Below are positions 46,117-48,912 of a stretch of 48,912 bases of DNA, one piece after another (the stretch's first letter is position 1; every line of letters starts with the position of its first letter). The stretch is from Salinivirgaceae bacterium (GTDB taxonomy: Bacteria > Bacteroidota > Bacteroidia > Bacteroidales > SZUA-534), in NCBI GenBank assembly GCA_016284875.1, contig JAEEPS010000017.1:1-48912 (forward strand), in the 5' to 3' direction. A program made the translations under genes and the position numbers. The notes beneath the pieces were generated by a model, which was not told the origin of the DNA, made no database searches, and saw only the letters and a program-made list of their open reading frames with translations.

Positions 46117-46758
46117 CTAATAATAAGGATAATAGTGTCTGTGCGGACGGTGATAATATCTATGCCGATAAGGTGCAGGATAATCGCCGAAAAGTGCGTC
46201 GAGCGTCCAGGCGGCAGCGCCAATTATGGCGAGCGTCGTCAGAGCCTTGTTCTCTTTCTTGCGAATTTGCTCACGCTGCTCGTTCTCTTCGTTCGATGCT
46301 GCGTCTGATTCCTGCGCCTGCGCTTCAACGGCCTCTTTTCGAGCCTGTTGTTCCGCCTGATGAATTGCCGATGCGCTTAAAGCAATTTGAGCGCAAGTAA
46401 GAGCGATACCCGCATTTCTCAAGCCGCGGTCGCTGATGTCAGACAGCGAAAGCAAATCGTATGCAAGCGCGCCCGTGGTGTTTATGGCCAACTCTTTGGC
46501 ATAAAGCCTTGCCAAGTCCGAATGATCGAAAGCCACATGGTTGGTCGTATTGATGGCAGCATCGGCAACACTGTGCAGCACGATGCCCTCAAACATGGCC
46601 TCTCTTGCAATTGCGTTCAGATTATGGTCGATAACCCAAGGGTCGATGTGTCTTATATGGCAGTGACGGTAGCACTGTGCCGAACCGCAAACTGTTGAAA
46701 GCATAAAGATTGACAGACAAACAATTGCCTTGCAGTATTTAAGCGTTAAGTGTTTCAT
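46117..46758 (-). CDS. Secreted protein of unknown function with His/Tyr-rich tail (paralogue 2)
   Basis: 213 residues. Signal peptide near 1-26 (LKYCKAIVCLSIFMLSTVCGSAQ), then a Cys/His-rich CYRHCHIRHID. A helical stretch at about 125-170 is rich in Ala, Glu and Gln (IHQAEQQARKEAVEAQ), followed by a hydrophobic helix (ALTTLAIIGAAAWTLDALFG). The tail has the composition Tyr, His, Arg, Pro (YRHRYYHRPHRHYYPYY) and could bind metal or polysaccharide. It lies 45 bases before its paralogue, so the pair is probably one transcript from a tandem duplication. Function unknown. Confidence 0.72.
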   Translation of the reverse strand: MKHLTLKYCKAIVCLSIFMLSTVCGSAQCYRHCHIRHIDPWVIDHNLNAIAREAMFEGIVLHSVADAAINTTNHVAFDHSDLARLYAKELAINTTGALAYDLLSLSDISDRGLRNAGIALTCAQIALSASAIHQAEQQARKEAVEAQAQESDAASNEENEQREQIRKKENKALTTLAIIGAAAWTLDALFGDYPAPYRHRYYHRPHRHYYPYY

Positions 46759-46828
46759 AGCATTATGATTTAAACGTTTTCACATATATAACAATTTTCA
46801 AGGCCGATACCCTACCACTCAAAGCCAT

Positions 46829-46872
46829 AAAAAACGAAAAGCATGAAAACTTTTTGGTTTTCAATGCTTTTC
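46829..46872 (-). terminator. Intrinsic terminator after the DUF4349 gene
   Basis: GAAAAGCAT/ATGCTTTTC, then after a one-base bulge GAAAAC/GTTTTC, stem of about 15 bp (46836-46872). On the minus strand a T run follows. It lies about 44 bases after the DUF4349 stop. Confidence 0.75.
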
Positions 46873-46915
46873 AAGATTGATATATGTGTCGGTTACGTTG
46901 TTTTCAGTTCTGCCA

Positions 46916-47806
46916 TCAATCTTCATTTTTGCGCTTTGCGCGACGTATTGCTTCGAATACCAACAAGATAATAATCCATGCTGGCCATATCCTGACAAGG
47001 AAGAACGCAAAATCGACAAGGCCGCGCAGACCGCTTGAGAGCGCCTGGCTGAACCGCTGCCAAAAGCCTTGTCCGTGGTCGGGATGGTGCGGGTCGAAAT
47101 TGGCGTCATCGTGGCGGATTTGCAGATGCAAGGTGCTGTATTCCACTTGATTGGTCAGATATTTCAGGCGGCCGACAGTGCTGTCAATCTCCTCCTCGAG
47201 CATTCGGATTTTGTCCTCAATCGAGACAATCTCCTGCACCGATTTTGCACTTTTCAGCAACTGTTTATAGCGTTCCAAATAACTGCGCTTGGTGTTCAGG
47301 CGAGTTTCTAAATCAATATACTCGGCTGTTACATCGTTGATATACACCGATTTGCTTTCTATCTTGCCCTTGCCTGCCTCAACTTCAGCCACAAAACCGT
47401 CGAAATTGTCGCACGGAATGCGCACCGTCAGGTTGTACGATGACGTGTGTTCCCAATTGGAATACTGCTCGTTAGACACGTATCCGCCGTGCTTTTCAAT
47501 CAAACCGACAATATCGTTGCGCGTCTGCTCCAAATTGTCAACCACAAGCGTCATCGAGCCGTTTTTGATTAGTTTTCGCTGCGTAACATCCTGCTCGACA
47601 GCATCTTCCAACTGTCCGCCTGCTGCCATTGAATTGCGCATCATCGGCGCGGCTTTGGCCGAAGCCATTGGCATCGATTCCATATCCTCATCATCAAATG
47701 CAATGCAATCAGCGGTTGCGTACGCGCCGAATACTGTTCCATTGTCGCTCTGTGACTGGCAAGCCGCAAAAAGCGCCGCCAAAGCAAAAACTGAAATTAT
47801 CCTCAT
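46916..47806 (-). CDS. DUF4349 lipoprotein
   Basis: 296 residues. Lipobox FAAC (Cys16) at the end of MRIISVFALAALFAAC. Residues about 75-245 are the DUF4349 domain: KNGSMTLVVDNLEQTRNDI, GYVSNEQYS, VRIPCDNFDGFV, YIDLETRLNTKRSYLERY and a long coiled coil with VQEIVSIEDKIRMLEEEIDS. A C-terminal membrane helix (about 263-285) precedes the basic RRAKRKNED. The family is widespread with no established function, and the coiled coil suggests an oligomeric envelope protein. A TATTTTTG promoter box lies near 47924-47931 on the minus strand. Confidence 0.88.
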   Translation of the reverse strand: MRIISVFALAALFAACQSQSDNGTVFGAYATADCIAFDDEDMESMPMASAKAAPMMRNSMAAGGQLEDAVEQDVTQRKLIKNGSMTLVVDNLEQTRNDIVGLIEKHGGYVSNEQYSNWEHTSSYNLTVRIPCDNFDGFVAEVEAGKGKIESKSVYINDVTAEYIDLETRLNTKRSYLERYKQLLKSAKSVQEIVSIEDKIRMLEEEIDSTVGRLKYLTNQVEYSTLHLQIRHDDANFDPHHPDHGQGFWQRFSQALSSGLRGLVDFAFFLVRIWPAWIIILLVFEAIRRAKRKNED

Positions 47807-48168
47807 AACGTGAATTTTAAACGTAACGCAAACTTAAACGAATTATTATCAAAAATGGACAAGGACATGGCTTCGAAGTGTTTTCGTTTTTCCGAATAAG
47901 TTTTTTTAATGTGCTGATATATGCAAAAATATCTTTGAAATAGTCTGTGTCGTTTTAGATTGTTTAATCGTCGATAAAATTCCATAGCCTTATTGGTGCG
48001 AATGAAATTAAATTTAAATTGCAGTCGATGAAAATCAGTTACTAAAATGGTATTTAGGGGGACGTGTCAGACAATATAAATACCTGATTTGTAAGTTTTA
48101 AACAACTTTAGTAATCGGATAATTTAATAGTACATAATACTTTTATAAACACTAAACACAACACGACT
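47807..48168. other. Intergenic region between divergent DUF4349 and GH51 genes
   Basis: 362 AT-rich bases. It holds overlapping, opposite -7 matches: TATTTTTG on the minus strand (47931-47924) and TATCTTTG on the plus strand (47930-47937), sharing two bases. A weaker plus-strand candidate is TACTTTTA near 48138, closer to the GH51 start. No terminator, RNA or open frame of note is visible. Confidence 0.5.
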
Positions 48169-48912
48169 ATGATTCGTAAATTACTTTCAGTATCGATTCT
48201 GCTTGCGTCGGCAATGGGCGCACTGGCGCAGAAAATGACAGCGCCGGCTGGCGGCAAGGCCATCAGCGACGAACTCATCGGCATCTTTTTTGAAGACATC
48301 AGTTCGTCGGCTGACGGCGGATTGAGCGCCGAACTGGTTCAGAACGGCTCGTTTGAGTACAACCCGTCGGAACGCGACGGCTGGGGTGCGGCAACGGCAT
48401 GGAAAACTGTCCGCCCAGGCCACTCTTTGGGTTACATCGAGCCAAAACAGATTGACCCGCTCAACGAGAACAACCCCAACTACATGCGCATTCACATTGA
48501 GCGCGTGGGCCATTTCTACGACTTCAACGGCTGGACAGGCGTTGGTTTGCAGAACGACGGCTTCGACGGTATGCGTGTGGCTGGCAATGCCAAATTTGAT
48601 TTTTCAGCCTTCCTGCGTAACCCCGACGGCGTTGACAAGGACGTGCGCGTGGCTCTGGTAGTGCCTGGACGCGGCTGGCGCAGCCAACCAACAGCCATTC
48701 TCGACACCACTTTCAAGGTTACGGGCAAAGACTGGAAGAAATATGAGTTCACACTCACCACAAAACAGGCTTGCGATAGTGCCTGCCTGCAGATTCTGGC
48801 TCTTGGCGTTGGTGAAATCGATATCGATATGATATCTCTCTATCCGCAAGACACTTACAAAGGTCACGGAATGCGCAAGGATTTGGCACAGGCTCTGGCC
48901 GACCTGAATCCG
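48169..48912 (+). CDS. Second GH51 alpha-L-arabinofuranosidase, N-terminal part
   Basis: 248 codons are present; the frame is open at the window end. ATG 48169 starts a signal peptide (MIRKLLSVSILLASAMGALAQ). ISDELIGIFFEDISSSADGG and LSAELVQNGSFEY are the N-terminal blocks of the long, plant-like GH51 subgroup. A CBM_4_9-like beta-sandwich (about 75-230, including YMRIHIERVGHFYDFNGWTG) lies before the catalytic barrel. The architecture differs from the GH51 at 21503, which has no such insert, so this is not a recent duplicate. The catalytic glutamates lie beyond the window. Confidence 0.85.
   Translation, partial: MIRKLLSVSILLASAMGALAQKMTAPAGGKAISDELIGIFFEDISSSADGGLSAELVQNGSFEYNPSERDGWGAATAWKTVRPGHSLGYIEPKQIDPLNENNPNYMRIHIERVGHFYDFNGWTGVGLQNDGFDGMRVAGNAKFDFSAFLRNPDGVDKDVRVALVVPGRGWRSQPTAILDTTFKVTGKDWKKYEFTLTTKQACDSACLQILALGVGEIDIDMISLYPQDTYKGHGMRKDLAQALADLNP

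Overview
The window comes from a member of the Bacteroidota, most likely Bacteroidales. The evidence is type IX secretion (T9SS) substrates with type A and type B C-terminal tails, a PorP/SprF-like protein, promoters of the Bacteroidota form (TTG or TTTG, 19-21 nt, TAnnTTTG), an N-succinylornithine carbamoyltransferase-type ArgF', and GH51, GH97 and GH115 plant-glycan enzymes. The closest species cannot be named from this sequence alone.

Layout. 1-3177: end of an rRNA operon (spacer tail, complete 23S, 5S, strong terminator). 3262-19176: a surface-protein block with a 2525-residue PKD-repeat protein carrying a type B tail, its overlapping PorP/SprF partner, and a 2353-residue jelly-roll/CARDB/Ig-repeat protein carrying a type A tail. 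19290-21378 (minus): small TSUP permease, HAD phosphatase, truA and tRNA-Lys(CUU). 21503-27921: GH51 and GH97 overlapping by four bases, then GH115, all fitting removal of side chains from arabinoxylan-like hemicellulose; another GH51 starts at 48169 and runs off the end. 27968-30740 (minus): an MBOAT and SGNH pair for glycan O-acylation. 30884-33340 (minus): Ig-like lipoprotein, a small HTH protein next to a structured intergenic region, and argF'. 33465-37111 (minus): four-helix membrane protein, HD phosphohydrolase, GAF-PP2C phosphatase and elongation factor P. 37345-41860: DUF4421-like protein, LysE exporter, LolC/E-type permease and a NamZ-like lipoprotein. 42165-43923: overlapping thioesterase, TatD and TcdA genes. 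43931-47806 (minus): K+/H+ antiporter, two paralogous secreted proteins and a DUF4349 lipoprotein.

The observations I rate highest are outside the genes. First, degenerate tandem repeats of 7 or 8 bp lie just 3' of stop codons at six sites (PorP, argF', the four-helix protein, the DUF4421 gene, lysE, lolC/E). Each site has its own consensus, and because 7 and 8 are not multiples of three, stop triplets in the repeats tend to fall in different frames. These genes lack an obvious hairpin terminator, while most genes with strong hairpins lack the repeats. Second, minus-strand 41870-41975 has the layout of a free-standing small RNA: a -7 box, a 5' hairpin at the predicted start and a U-tailed terminator hairpin. 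Third, the region upstream of the small HTH gene has mutually exclusive pairings. No complete new defence or mobile system was seen.
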